A DNA stretch of 64,000 nucleotides from contig WHVY01000001.1 of the NCBI GenBank assembly GCA_022266195.1, positions 13,578,001-13,642,000 of the forward strand. The letters run 5' to 3'. A program made the translations under genes and the position numbers. Numbering within the stretch: position 1 is the first letter of the stretch; the number at the start of each line of letters is the position of its first letter. The stretch comes from Tetranychus cinnabarinus. Its lineage: Eukaryota > Arthropoda > Arachnida > Trombidiformes > Tetranychidae. The notes under the pieces were generated by a model. That model worked only from the letters and a program-made list of their open reading frames with translations. It did no database searches and was not told where the DNA came from. Shown piece after piece: positions 35,765 to 46,186 of this stretch.

Positions 35765-36626
35765 CTTCAACGCTAATGACAAATTCAGTCCAAAGATTAG
35801 GTTCGATTTTATTTGAAGCAGAACATCCGTAACTTCCAGCATGAAGACGGTCAATTGAATTAATAATCAAGTGATCATTCGAGATTTGGGCATTTTGAAG
35901 ATAATTGATATTAGTCCACATGTCATCTGACAAAATAACAGAGGTAAAAGTAAATACATTAATCTAGTAATTTTCGGACAGTTTGCAAGACAAACCTGTG
36001 AATTTTTTCCAAACTATTTCTGGTTTAGGAAAACCTGAAGCAATGCAATCCAACTCTATGGTTTGACCTATCTTGGCTTTGATGTCTCTAGGTTTAGTAA
36101 TCCAGAATGGTGGACCTTTAAAAGAAGATAATCATTTGTCAAGAATATAAATTTAACATGTTGTATATGGATGGATAATGGATAACTAATTACAAAAAAC
36201 TCAAGGGAATACTGTACCTTCAATCAACAGTTCTGTAGAGTAAGAGTCTGATCCGAAGTTGTTGGAAACTTTACAAGTATAATTTCCAGAGTGACTGGTA
36301 GAAATTGGATCAAGGATGAGCATTGATGAGCCTTCAATAGTATGAATTTTGATTGATTGAGAATTGGAAAGCTCTTTCCCATCTTTAAACCAATTGAGCT
36401 GAATAGGTGGTGTACCTTCGATATTTTGACAAGCAAGTGATGTTTTCCCTCCGATCACAGGTTTTACCAGTGGTGAGATTGGAGCTACTCTAGGACCTGT
36501 GAATAATTCGACAAGTGATTTAGTTCAATTAAATCAGTGACAATAATAAACTTAATACTAACTTGTTTGAGCATAAATGGTGGTAAACAAATCGACAATA
36601 AGAATGAAGAACGTTATGAAATCCAT
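35765..36626 (-). CDS. sDscam B cassette B6, with two elements
   Basis: Leader 36563-36626 (MDFITFFILIVDLFTTIYA), Ig1 36218-36496 (NYTCKVSNNFGSDSYSTE), Ig2a 35996-36115, Ig2b 35765-35926 (AGSYGCSASNKIEPNLW). Two element copies follow: 35717-35727 near its donor and 35591-35600 near the next leader (B5). Another copy, CAAAGAAGCGCC at 36714-36725, lies upstream of its own leader, followed only by truncated sequence. Confidence 0.9.
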
Positions 36627-36774
36627 GACTGCTGAAAAATAACTTCAACTCCTAGACAAAACTTGGAATGATGGTAAACAATGTTTTTGTAAAACCCAAC
36701 AATACAATATTCTCAAAGAAGCGCCACTTTTCAAGTTTAAAAATTACATTATAATTAATATTAAATGTAAAATT

Positions 36775-37225
36775 AAAATAAAACACACTACATAAATGGC
36801 CTATCAAATGATCGAGGATAAGTTTTAATTAGTCGAGTTAAGACTTTCCGATAACTAATAGCTTGAAGGGTTGATTGAATCTATCAGTTTGTAAAACCCA
36901 AAGATATTGTAAATAATTTAGGATATTATCATATTTCAGATGAAATTATTATATGAGAAATCAAAGGAAAATTCTGTTCTTTATTCTTAAGAAAAATTGA
37001 ATTTATTGTAAAATGTTTGGTAAAATATTGTATCATTAAATTATTAATCTCTTATTGTTAGTATAATCTGGTTTGATGACTGATTGATAGAAACATAAAC
37101 AGGGCGAAAAATGTCACTACTTTAGCCATTTTTTAGATTAATATAAGATTTCGATTTTTCCAGTTCAAATAAATATTATGTCGCCTATGAAATAAGATAT
37201 CATTCAATAACAATGTTATTTTGGC
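36775..37225. repeat. Segment duplicated at 41588-42320
   Basis: Non-coding sequence starting AAATAAAACACACTACATAA recurs at about 41588 with small differences. The similarity continues through cassettes B7 and B8. The second copy carries a 286-bp MITE that this copy lacks. Confidence 0.75.
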
Positions 37226-37380
37226 CAAAAGCGCCAATTTTTAAGCAAAGTATAAGAAAAATACAAAGTGAACAAGTATAACAGATTCAGATAGAAAGCA
37301 AGAGTTGTCAACTAATTTTAAGAATTAACACGTAAGAAAGTGCCAATCATCAAGACAATTAACTTCATAAAAAAGTTTAC

Positions 37381-38135
37381 CTTCAACGCTAAAGACAAAT
37401 TCAGTCCAAAGATTAGGTTCGATTTTATTTGAAGCAGAACATCCGTAACTTCCAGCATGAAGACGGTCAATTGAATTGATAATCAAGTGATCATTCGAGA
37501 TTTGGAAATTTTGAAGATAATTGATATTAGTCCACATGTCATCTGAGAAAATGAAAGAGATAAAATTTAATTTATTAATCCAGTAATTTGACGACAGGTA
37601 GGAAGACGAACCTGTGAATTTTTTCCAAACTATTTCGGGCTTAGGAAAACCTGAAGCAATACAATCCAGTTTCATGGTTTGACCTATTATATCTTGGCTT
37701 TGATGTCTCGAGGTTTAGTAATCCAGAATGGTGGACCTTTAAAAGAAGGTCAAGAATATAAATTTCGCACGGTAAAGAGTCAATCAATAATTACCTTCAA
37801 TAACCAGTTCGGTGGAGTAAGAGTCGGATCCGAAGTTGTTGGAAACTTTACAAGTATAATCTCCAGAGTGACTAGTAGTAATCGGATCAAGGATGAGCAT
37901 CGATGAATCTTCGATTGTACGAATTTTGATTGACTGAGAACTGGAGAGCTCTTTCGTATCTTTAAGCCAGACTACACGGAATGGCGGGGATCCTAGAAGA
38001 CTTTGACAGGTGAATTAAGTTTTACCACCAATCACAGGTTTGACCAAAGATGAGAATGGGGCTACTATAGGACCTACAAATATAAAATTGAATTAGAAGA
38101 GGACGAAATAAGAGGAATTACTTACTTTCTTGACC
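37381..38135 (-). pseudogene. sDscam B cassette remnant B7
   Basis: Ig2b 37381-37542 is open. Ig2a 37612-37736 is 125 nt in place of 120 because of a TTATA duplication near 37686-37692, a frameshift. Ig1 37795-38073 keeps 279 nt but has TAA where TCA is expected in the KTSFTC motif. The leader is cut to its last codons (HGQES) with the donor, near 38120-38135. Two elements are at 37226-37235 and 37335-37344 (the second altered to GTGCC). Clear pseudo-cassette. Confidence 0.85.
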
Positions 38136-38572
38136 ATGATTTTTTTGCAGCATTGAAAAATCTAACTGACAGTTTCTTTGACCGCTACTGTATTTGTATT
38201 GCCTTCCAATCCACACGCGACAGAAATGTAACCTTCAGTTACCTGAAGTGGTTACATGAAAAACTGAACATGTTTTAAAAATGTAACAGAATCATTTATG
38301 TTTTTATTATCAGGTTCAACTGTTTGAAATTAAAAAAAATACGATACAAATTGTTCTGATGTAATGGCCCCTAACATTATGATTTAGTCAAACTTTTGTA
38401 ACATAAGTTCTGTTGAACTCTCTCATGTGCTATTTTCAAACATTTAGCTGGTATTGGAGAGAGAGAGAGAGAGAAAGGTGATCAAGTTGATAAACTTATT
38501 CTCAATGAATGAGGTGTATATTCTCATTCTTTTCTTTATGATTAGATATATTGTTTTGGTTTCAATCAATAT
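38136..38572. other. Non-coding spacer with GA microsatellite
   Basis: Breaks the similarity to cassette leaders at about 38136. It contains a GA repeat of about 20 nt at 38454-38474. No exon is visible; the 3' UTR of the minus-strand gene at 38573 must lie here. Confidence 0.5.
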
Positions 38573-40066
38573 TTATTTTCTTAATCTTGGTCGTCTAGAT
38601 GATTGCATGACTTTTATCATAACTACATCATCAGTATCAACTTTTTTCCGAGGTATATCATCTTTTGTTCGTATGACCATCACTTCATCGTCTAAAGCTC
38701 GTTTGGAATGACGAATGGACTGTGAAGAAGTGTGATTTACCTTCCTTAAACTATTTAGTGTTGTTGTTTCCAATGGTATCAGCTTTTCTTGAATTCTTTT
38801 ATTAGGTTTTATAGACGGTTTAGCTTTTATCACGGTTTCAGCTGATGCAGATAGATGTTTTATCACAACGTCCTCTGTTTTTAACATTTCCTTGGAAAAA
38901 CTTGGTTTAGTATTACCATAAGATATATTGGATAGGGTAATATCACAGACCGATGAAGAGTTTTTATTAGTTGCTTGAGTTCTCTTAGGCTCAACTCTGA
39001 TTGAGGACTGGTTGGTTTCGTTGATGACACAATTGGATTTACTTGAAATTTTTTCCCTTCTCATGGATCTTCTCAATGGAGCAAAATCCTTTTTGGGAAT
39101 TTCACTTATTGACTTGTGGATAAGTTTAACGTCCGTTTGAATTAAATTATTGTCATTCTTTACTAATTCAGGCTTTACTTGATCACATGAAATTATAGTT
39201 CTATCAGGAGATGGAGATGTGGATATAGGTGGTGATGATGAAGATGATGATGGTGATGATGTTTGAGGAGGCAATGATGTTGAAGATATGTTCATAGGCT
39301 CTAGAATTATTTCATAACCAAGGGAAGGAGGTAAATCTGCAACAGTTTCATTAGGTACGCTTTTATTGCTATCATCAGGAACGAAAAAAATTATATAAGG
39401 TGGATTCACGTGGGAATTGTGATCAGAATATTCTACTTGATATTGTAATCTAGACCTGGCTTCTTTCTCTAATTGAGCTTCAACGATTTCATCAAAATCA
39501 ATTATTGGGAAAATAACAGGTGTTGTTGACCAAGAGGATAGTCTCGGGTTTGACTTGACTTCACTGTCGTTACTATTATCAGATTCAAGTGTTATTATAT
39601 TATTATAAGAATCCGTTTCATCGAAAACAGAACTGTATTTATCTTCTATTTGTGTCCATCTGCGGTAACGTTGTTTACGATTAAATGAGTAGTGGTGAAC
39701 GTCAGATGCTTTTGATGATGATGACCACGATGATGGTACAGAAGTCTTTTCCTCAACAATAGAAGTGTTAGACCTCAATGGACGAGGTGGTTTATATTGA
39801 GGATGTAAATGGCTACTATAAGGTGTATAATCACCATAGTGTAAGCGAATATTAGTTTTACAATATTTTTCATGCCATGGAAACGGGTTAGAGGAAACTT
39901 TGGGAAGAATGGATGCTAATCTTTCACGTAATTTACAGGAGAGTGGTGATGAAATTGATAGTGTGACGGTACATTTGTAAATCAACTTTCTTAATTTATC
40001 ATTTTTAATTTTTTCGTCTTGTTCTAAGCTCTTTGACTGGTTACCCTCAATCTTGAAGGGCTCCAT
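38573..40066 (-). CDS. Unrecognised intronless gene nested in the sDscam B array
   Basis: A 497-codon frame on the same strand as sDscam B, starting MEPFKIEGNQSKSLEQDEK at ACCATGG and ending RRPRLRK-stop, with AATAAA overlapping the stop region. No signal peptide and no TM segment. Residues about 1-75 look ordered (LRKLIYKCTVTLSISSPLSC), 85-150 are rich in Tyr, Ser and Arg, 265-290 is a Ser/Pro run, and the C-terminal half is rich in Lys, Arg and Ser with short basic patches (LRRSMRREK), suggesting a disordered, possibly nuclear protein. I recognise no family. It lies between two copies of a duplicated array segment and would fall inside an intron of transcripts starting at cassettes B8-B16. 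The missing introns fit a retrogene or an orphan gene. Confidence 0.65.
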   Translation of the reverse strand: MEPFKIEGNQSKSLEQDEKIKNDKLRKLIYKCTVTLSISSPLSCKLRERLASILPKVSSNPFPWHEKYCKTNIRLHYGDYTPYSSHLHPQYKPPRPLRSNTSIVEEKTSVPSSWSSSSKASDVHHYSFNRKQRYRRWTQIEDKYSSVFDETDSYNNIITLESDNSNDSEVKSNPRLSSWSTTPVIFPIIDFDEIVEAQLEKEARSRLQYQVEYSDHNSHVNPPYIIFFVPDDSNKSVPNETVADLPPSLGYEIILEPMNISSTSLPPQTSSPSSSSSSPPISTSPSPDRTIISCDQVKPELVKNDNNLIQTDVKLIHKSISEIPKKDFAPLRRSMRREKISSKSNCVINETNQSSIRVEPKRTQATNKNSSSVCDITLSNISYGNTKPSFSKEMLKTEDVVIKHLSASAETVIKAKPSIKPNKRIQEKLIPLETTTLNSLRKVNHTSSQSIRHSKRALDDEVMVIRTKDDIPRKKVDTDDVVMIKVMQSSRRPRLRK

Positions 40067-41218
40067 GGTTTCACTGGAATGATATTGACAAGAATATAAA
40101 TAAATTTAGGGTTTAAAAATTGTTCAGAAAAGCAAACAATAAATAGATAGATGGATGAAATAAATAAATAAAGTTGAATCAATTAATAAAATAAAAAGGT
40201 TTTGTGGCAACTCCTCATTGGTTAAATTATAACATAAAAACACACAACCGTCAGAACAAAGAGTGAACTAAGAAGAGTTACCAGATGATGCTGCGAAAAG
40301 GCGATGCACTAGTTAAATGAAAACCGGTTATTTGGTTAGAAAGTTAAACAAAGTAACCAAATCCGCTTAACTCAACCGAATGCTATTCAACTTTAAAAGT
40401 AACTGGTTACTCCATGGTTACATTGAAAACAAAGCAAAGTTGATGAATGCCAACAGAATGAAATATCCTCATTTCCTTCATGCTTTTTATAAATATCAAC
40501 GAATGCTAACATGCAGCCAACAATAAATAATTGTAAAAATGAACACACACAATATTAAGCAACATAATATGGCAAAAAGGGGAATAGATATCAAGCCATT
40601 CGGCCATATTTTCTTGCTGGTAATCGCCGTCGGTTGTGAGGTGTTTACTGACATGATTTCATTATTGACCTGGAATTTTAAAAATTTACTGAATCAATGC
40701 TTTTATTTATAAATTTTAATTTTGAGGTTTACCCTCTGTTATTCATGATAATAGCTATCATAAAAAAGATCAGTCTGAAAAGGACGAAATTTACATCCAA
40801 GGCATAAATATTCAATCCTCAATGTAGTTGGAGTTAAGAGTATTTTTTGACTTCCAATGTCCCAATGAATTATTGCTCATTTCAAAAGTATTATTAGCAT
40901 AATCTTTTTTTAGAAAATATTTCAATCTCTTATTCCATTCTCTTTCATGTCAAGTCTTCCAAAAAGACTATCAAGTCACCTTTAAATGCTTTTTCGTCGG
41001 TAATTCATCTTCCAAAGCCTTCCAAAAATTAGCAAATTATTTTTCAAGATAAAGCAATTGTTGTTAAGGAAGTAAAATTGCTTTTAACATATCCAAGAAC
41101 AGAAATATTTCCTTTATTTATTAATTGCTGGTGTTTAAGCTTCCGTTTCAGTACCTTTAAATAACGGACAGGGAGTGAATTAAGTCCAAATTGAAGATAT
41201 TAACTTTTTTGGTTAATA
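40067..41218. other. Non-coding spacer
   Basis: AT-rich sequence upstream of the nested gene, presumably with its promoter. No exons of cassettes, RNA genes or clear repeats are visible before the MITE at 41219. Confidence 0.5.
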
Positions 41219-41413
41219 AAGGGTGTTGAGGTTAGTAAGGTTCAAGCAATCACTAACCAAAATGTTGATAAAGAGATAAAGATGATAAAATTAAAATGTC
41301 TCATTGTCTTCGTCTTTGCCATCAACCATCTTTGCCATTGATATTTTCATTTTTATCTCCTTATCAACATTTGGGTAAGCGATAGCTTGAACCTTACTAA
41401 CCTCAACACCCTT
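41219..41413. mobile_element. Foldback MITE, TIR AAGGGTGT, TA target
   Basis: 195 bp with inverted arms of roughly 65 bp: AAGGGTGTTGAGGTTAGTAA at the left is matched by the reverse complement at the right end (TTACTAACCTCAACACCCTT). Both ends are flanked by TA (41217-41218, 41414-41415). Same terminal AAGGGTGT and same target as the element at 43734. No coding capacity. Confidence 0.8.
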
Positions 41414-41587
41414 TATTATAAAAAAGATTTGAAGTAAATGAGAAGCAAATATTCAAGCAAATCAAATAGATGAGGCCTAACTCAAAATGAAAATTACACT
41501 GAAAATCAGATTAATAAAGACATGTTATCGATAGCACTTGGAGTCAAATAAATATATTTTGTAATTTAATCTAATCAGTTCTCAATG

Positions 41588-42320
41588 TGGTTAAAATAAA
41601 ACACACTACATAAATGGACTATCAAATGATCGAGAATGAACTTTCCGATAACTATTAATAATAATAGCTTGAAGGGTTGATTGAATCTATCAGTGTGTAA
41701 AACCCAAAGATATTGTAAATAATTTAGGATATTATCATATTTCAGATGAAATTATGAGAAACCAAAGGAAAATTCTGTTCTTTATTCTTAAGAAAAATTT
41801 AATTTATTGTAAAATGTTTGGTAAACTATTGAATTACAGTGATGTGTCAGATAATGGGAATAGGTGAAAATAGCTTATTTGCACTATTCGTCGGGCACTG
41901 GAATCTATGATTCTCAATCTTGCTTAATAGATTGATTTCGTCTATAATTATCATTGCTATCTGCTTTCTCGAGTTTTTTGATAGATATTTCACGAAAGAA
42001 AATCAAATTAAGTTAATTAATAACTGAAAAATCTAAAATAAATTTGGTCAAATCCAAATCTTTAACTCTTTTTCAATAGGGACCGTTGAAAAAAATTATT
42101 CCCAATATCTGGCACATCACTGTATTAAATTATTAATCTCTTATTGTTAGTATAATCTGGTTTGATGACTGATATAAACATAAAAAGGCGAAAACTTTAC
42201 CACGAATGTCACCACTTTAGCATGTTTTAGATTAATATAAGATTTCGGTTTTTCCAGTTCAAATAAATATTATGTCAGCTATGAAATAAGATATCATTCA
42301 ATAACAATGTTATTTTGGCC
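41588..42320. repeat. Second copy of the segment at 36775-37225
   Basis: Matches the other copy on both sides of the MITE at 41837-42122. Small indels separate the two copies. Confidence 0.75.
41837..42122. mobile_element. MITE of Tc1/mariner type, TIR CAGTGATGTG
   Basis: 286 bp. The left end CAGTGATGTGTCAGATAATG pairs with the reverse complement of the right end (CAGTGATGTGCCAGATATTG). TA flanks both sides (41835-41836, 42123-42124). The paralogous site near 37035-37055 is uninterrupted, so the insertion postdates the segmental duplication. No transposase frame. Confidence 0.85.
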
Positions 42321-42485
42321 AAAAGCGCCAATTTTCAAGTAAAGTATAGGAAAAATATTTCAATAAAAATACAAAAGTGAACTAGTTTAGCAAATTTAGA
42401 CAAAAATATACAAGCTTTGTCAACTGATTCCATGTATAAGAAAGCGCCAATCATCAAGACAGTTAATTTCATAAAAAAAGTTTAC

Positions 42486-42813
42486 CTTCAACGCTAATAA
42501 CAAATTCAGTCCAAAGATTAGGTTCGATTTTGTTTGAAGCAGAACATCCGTAACTTCCAGCATGAAGACGGTCAATTGAATTGATAATCAAGTGATCATT
42601 CGAGATTTGGGCATTTTGAAGATAATTGATATTAGTCCACATGTCATCTGACAAAATAACAGAGGTAAAAGTAAATACATTAATCTAGTAATTTTCGGAC
42701 AGTTTGCAAGACAAACCTGTGAATTTTTTCCAAACTATTTCTGGCTTAGGAAAACCTGAAGCAATACAATCCAGTTTCATGGTTTGACCTATTATATCTT
42801 GGCTTTGATGTCT
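42486..42813 (-). pseudogene. sDscam B cassette remnant B8
   Basis: Ig2b 42486-42647 is open and almost identical to B6 and B7. Ig2a (from 42717) shares the TTATA insertion of B7 and stops at about 42813, where it joins sequence matching the region upstream of leader B6 (36629 onward). Ig1 and leader are deleted. Two elements are at 42320-42329 and 42438-42448. Confidence 0.85.
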
Positions 42814-42954
42814 GAAAAATATTTTTAACTCCTAGACAAAACTTGGAATGATGGTAAACAATGTTTTTGTAAAACCCAATAATACAAGATTCTCAAAGAA
42901 GCGCCTCTTTTCAAGTTTAAAAATTACATTATAATTAATATTAAACTTTGTTAC

Positions 42955-43960
42955 CAGTAATAAAGATTTCGAATTCAGACCAAAGCTTGGGCTCAATACC
43001 ATTAGAAACCTCACATCCATAACGACCAGATAGTGATTTTGCGGATTTCACAATGTTCATTTCGCTTTGCGTTGTTTTAATTAGATCATTATTCAATGGC
43101 TCCCATGATGCTCCTGTAATAGAGAATATGATTGATTGAAAACTTATCAGTTAACGATACAATAAAGAATCGACTTACCAGTAAATTTTTTCCATTCACT
43201 TCGAGTTTGGGGAAAACCTTCGCCTGAGCAAGTGACATTTAAAGCAGAATTACTCCGAACTTTATATGATTGAGAAGGCTTATTTTTCCATCTGGGAGGA
43301 CCTGAATAAAATAATTCAGAACATCTTGAATTACAAAGTTAGAGTGATAGAATACTTTGCATACTTTCTATACTAATTTGTATCGAAGATGAATCCTTTC
43401 CAAAATTATTGCTAAGAACACAAGTATAGTTTCCATTATGCTTGACTGTGATTGGATCTATTATTAAGACTGAGGAGTCTCGGGTTAAAGATTCAATCCT
43501 GATTGTTTCTGAATTCTCAATTGGTTGCGCGTCTTTGAACCACTTAAAATGAATTGGTTTATCGCCACTTTCAGTAGCACAGGCAAAAGTAGCTACACCG
43601 CCTTCCTTTGGCTTGGATATTGATGATATTTGACCAGCCTTGGGAGCTTGAAATAAAAATAAATCATTAAAAATAACTGATTCAAGCTTAGGCTATAACT
43701 TACCATTTTGACAGTTACAGTGATCATGTAATAAAGGGTGTAACGCGTAAGAAGTGAAAATTATCTTATTTTGATAAGAATGAAGATGAAGATGACAATG
43801 ATAAGAATGTGGCAGAAAGAGAAAAGGACACAAACTGGACATTCTTATCATTGTCATCTTCATCTTCATTCTTATCAAAATAAGATAATTTTCACTTCTT
43901 ACGCGTTACACCCTTTAGAAGGCTGATAATAATGATCGAAAATAAGCTTGAAGTATTCAT
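42955..43960 (-). pseudogene. sDscam B cassette B9, leader split by a MITE
   Basis: Ig1 43365-43646 (TFACATESGDKPIHFKWF, NYTCVLSNNFG), Ig2a 43179-43301 (123 nt) and Ig2b 42955-43113 (GRYGCEVSNGIEPKLW) are open and phase 1. The leader spans 43704-43960, but a 182-bp MITE (43734-43915) sits inside it, and reading from the original ATG meets a stop soon after entering the MITE. An ATG inside the MITE is in frame with the leader end. The element is at 42894-42905. The cassette is probably silent, but only because of its first exon. Confidence 0.7.
43734..43915. mobile_element. Foldback MITE, TIR AAGGGTGTAACGCG, TA target
   Basis: An almost perfect inverted repeat with arms of about 75-80 bp (AAGGGTGTAACGCGTAAGAA ... 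TTCTTACGCGTTACACCCTT), flanked by TA at 43732-43733 and 43916-43917. The paralogous leader exon of B16 shows the empty site, GTAATAGAAGG at about 50884-50894. The near-identical arms point to a recent insertion. Confidence 0.92.
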
Positions 43961-44102
43961 AATGCTGTAAAGGAATTTTCAAGTTAAAAGACAAACCACG
44001 ATTTTCTGAAAATGAAAACAAACAAAAAGCGCTCTGCTCAAGCCCATCTCATAATAAAATAAAACCGCGATCTCTGAAAAATATAAACCTTCCATATCAT
44101 AC

Positions 44103-44927
44103 CAATGATGTCAATATTGAATTCATTCCAAAGATTAGGCCCAAATCCATTCGATACTTCACATCCATATTTTCCTTCGTGTTTCTTATGTAAATTGCTG
44201 ACCCTAATTTCATCATCAGAAATTTTTCCAATCAATTTATCATCATCCAGAGTTACCCACTTCAAGTCTACAAAAAAAAAATGAAAAATATTAGTGACTT
44301 GCAGGTCATTTCTATTCATTAACATATTATACTTTCAAACTTTTTCCATATAACTTTTGGTTTTGGATGACCAGTAGCAGAACATCTCAAGATAACATCT
44401 TCATTTGGTTTAGATTTGATATCTTGTTGCTTGAATTTCCATGAAGGTGGTCCTGAATAATAATCAAATGAAAACGTTAACAAAAGAACAATAAATAAAG
44501 AAATTGTAAAATTAACCTTCAACAGCAATCTCGATAGCTGGTGTATCACTGCCATACATATTTTTAACATTACATGTATATTTCCCATTGTTACTTGACG
44601 ACATTTGCTCGATAGTTAAGATTGAAGAGTCTCTCAACTTATCAATATGAATTGTAGAATCGTGTTGAATCTTTTTGTCATCTTTAAACCAATTAAATTC
44701 AAATGGTGGTTCTCCATCGTCCACCATACAAGCAACAGTGGTTTTGCCACCAATTTTTGGTTTAAGAAGGAAAGATAATTGAGCTTTAGGACCTGTAAAT
44801 AAATAATATAAGAATTAGAAAAAATAAACTCTTTCAATATTTTTGTTCACTTCATGTTTGATACTTTACTTTTTTGACAGTTTGATGCACTGAACAGGAC
44901 AAGAAACGTTAGCAGCTGAATAATCAT
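44103..44927 (-). CDS. sDscam B cassette B10
   Basis: Leader 44870-44927 (58 nt, MIIQLLTFLVLFSASNC), Ig1 44517-44792 (276 nt; VACMVDDGEPPFEFNWF, KYTCNVKNMYGSDTPA), Ig2a 44333-44452, Ig2b 44103-44267 (GKYGCEVSNGFGPNLW). The element CAAAAAGCGCT is at 44023-44033. Its sequence is distant from the B1-B6 and B11-B15 types, and its GCGCTCTGCTCAAG tail recurs only at 51009. Confidence 0.88.
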
Positions 44928-45171
44928 TTTGCTATTTGACCAAAGTTTAACAGAGCGTTTTCACTTATTTTAGTTTTCTTTTTGTGGTGAAAATCTCTTT
45001 TACTGATCTGCGCTTATCAAAGAGCAGTTTTGACCAATTGTCTTCAACCCGCCAGGTCTGAAAAGCTATTTTTTGTTATGTATATGTAAATGATCCAAGT
45101 TTGAATTTGGTAGCTGTATTGGGAAGAATATTCTCAGAGTGAAGCTAATAAGCTCTGAAAAAATAACTGAA
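44928..45171. other. Spacer between B10 and B11
   Basis: Longer than the usual gap of about 100 nt between cassettes. No exon is seen; it presumably carries the B10 promoter. Confidence 0.4.
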
Positions 45172-45224
45172 CAAAAAAGCGCCAATCTCTCAGAAAACAT
45201 AACTAAATAATAGGCAAACATTAC

Positions 45225-46048
45225 CCTCAATTGAAATATCAAACTCTGACCAAAGATCAGGTTCAATTCCATTCGAAGCAGAACATCCATATCTTCCTTC
45301 GTGAGATTTGGTTGCATTCGTGATTTGTAAATGATTATGATGACCATTTGACTCAAGTTGTATCCATGAAGATCCTTTAAAAATTTGAAACAAAAGATTG
45401 GCTTGAATATCATTCACCGTTAATTAAATAAATAAAATAACTAAATCTATGCATTTATACCTTGTAATCTTTTCCAAGTTATTGTAGGTTGTGGATACGC
45501 CGAAACAAGACAATCGATACTTATCCTTCGATGGATACTTGATTTTACATTATTTGGTTTCTTAATCCAATTTGGAGGACCTTTCAATAAAAATATGCGT
45601 TAGAATAAAATACGAAAACCATGATAATACCAAATAAATCATATCTACCTTCAATTAAAAGTTCGGTAGTATACGAGTCTGATCCATATTTATTAGAGAT
45701 TTTACAAGTATAATTTCCAGTGTGACTTGATTTTATAGAGTCAAAGATTAGAACTGAAGAATCTTGAATTGATCCAACTTTGATATCCTGAGTGTCCACA
45801 AGTTCTTTTCCGTCTTTGAACCATATTATCTGTAGTGGCGATGATCCTGAGAGACTCTGGCATATGAATGAAGTTTTACCTCCGATTACTGGTTTAACAT
45901 GTGATGAGAAGGGAGCTACTTTTGGACCTAAAATTGAAACAATCTAGTAAAAATCAAAATATTCGGGCTTCCTAATCTTACCTTCTAGCCCATGTAGTGC
46001 CGCAACTCCAATTGCAAGTATGGTTAAAATAATTAGACGAATATACAT
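45225..46048 (-). CDS. sDscam B cassette B11
   Basis: Leader 45982-46048 (MYIRLIILTILAIGVAALHG), Ig1 45649-45927 (NYTCKISNKYGSDSYTTE), Ig2a 45461-45580, Ig2b 45225-45374. The element CAAAAAAGCGCC is at 45172-45183. Confidence 0.9.
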
Positions 46049-46186
46049 GTTTTTTGCAATACAACAAGATTCAAACATAAACATGTAAACAAGTTTGTTG
46101 GTTTTAAAAGTCACAAATCAGATCATGCCAAACAAAAAAGCGCCAATTCCAAGTGTAAATACATGTGTAAACTCTTTAAACATTAC

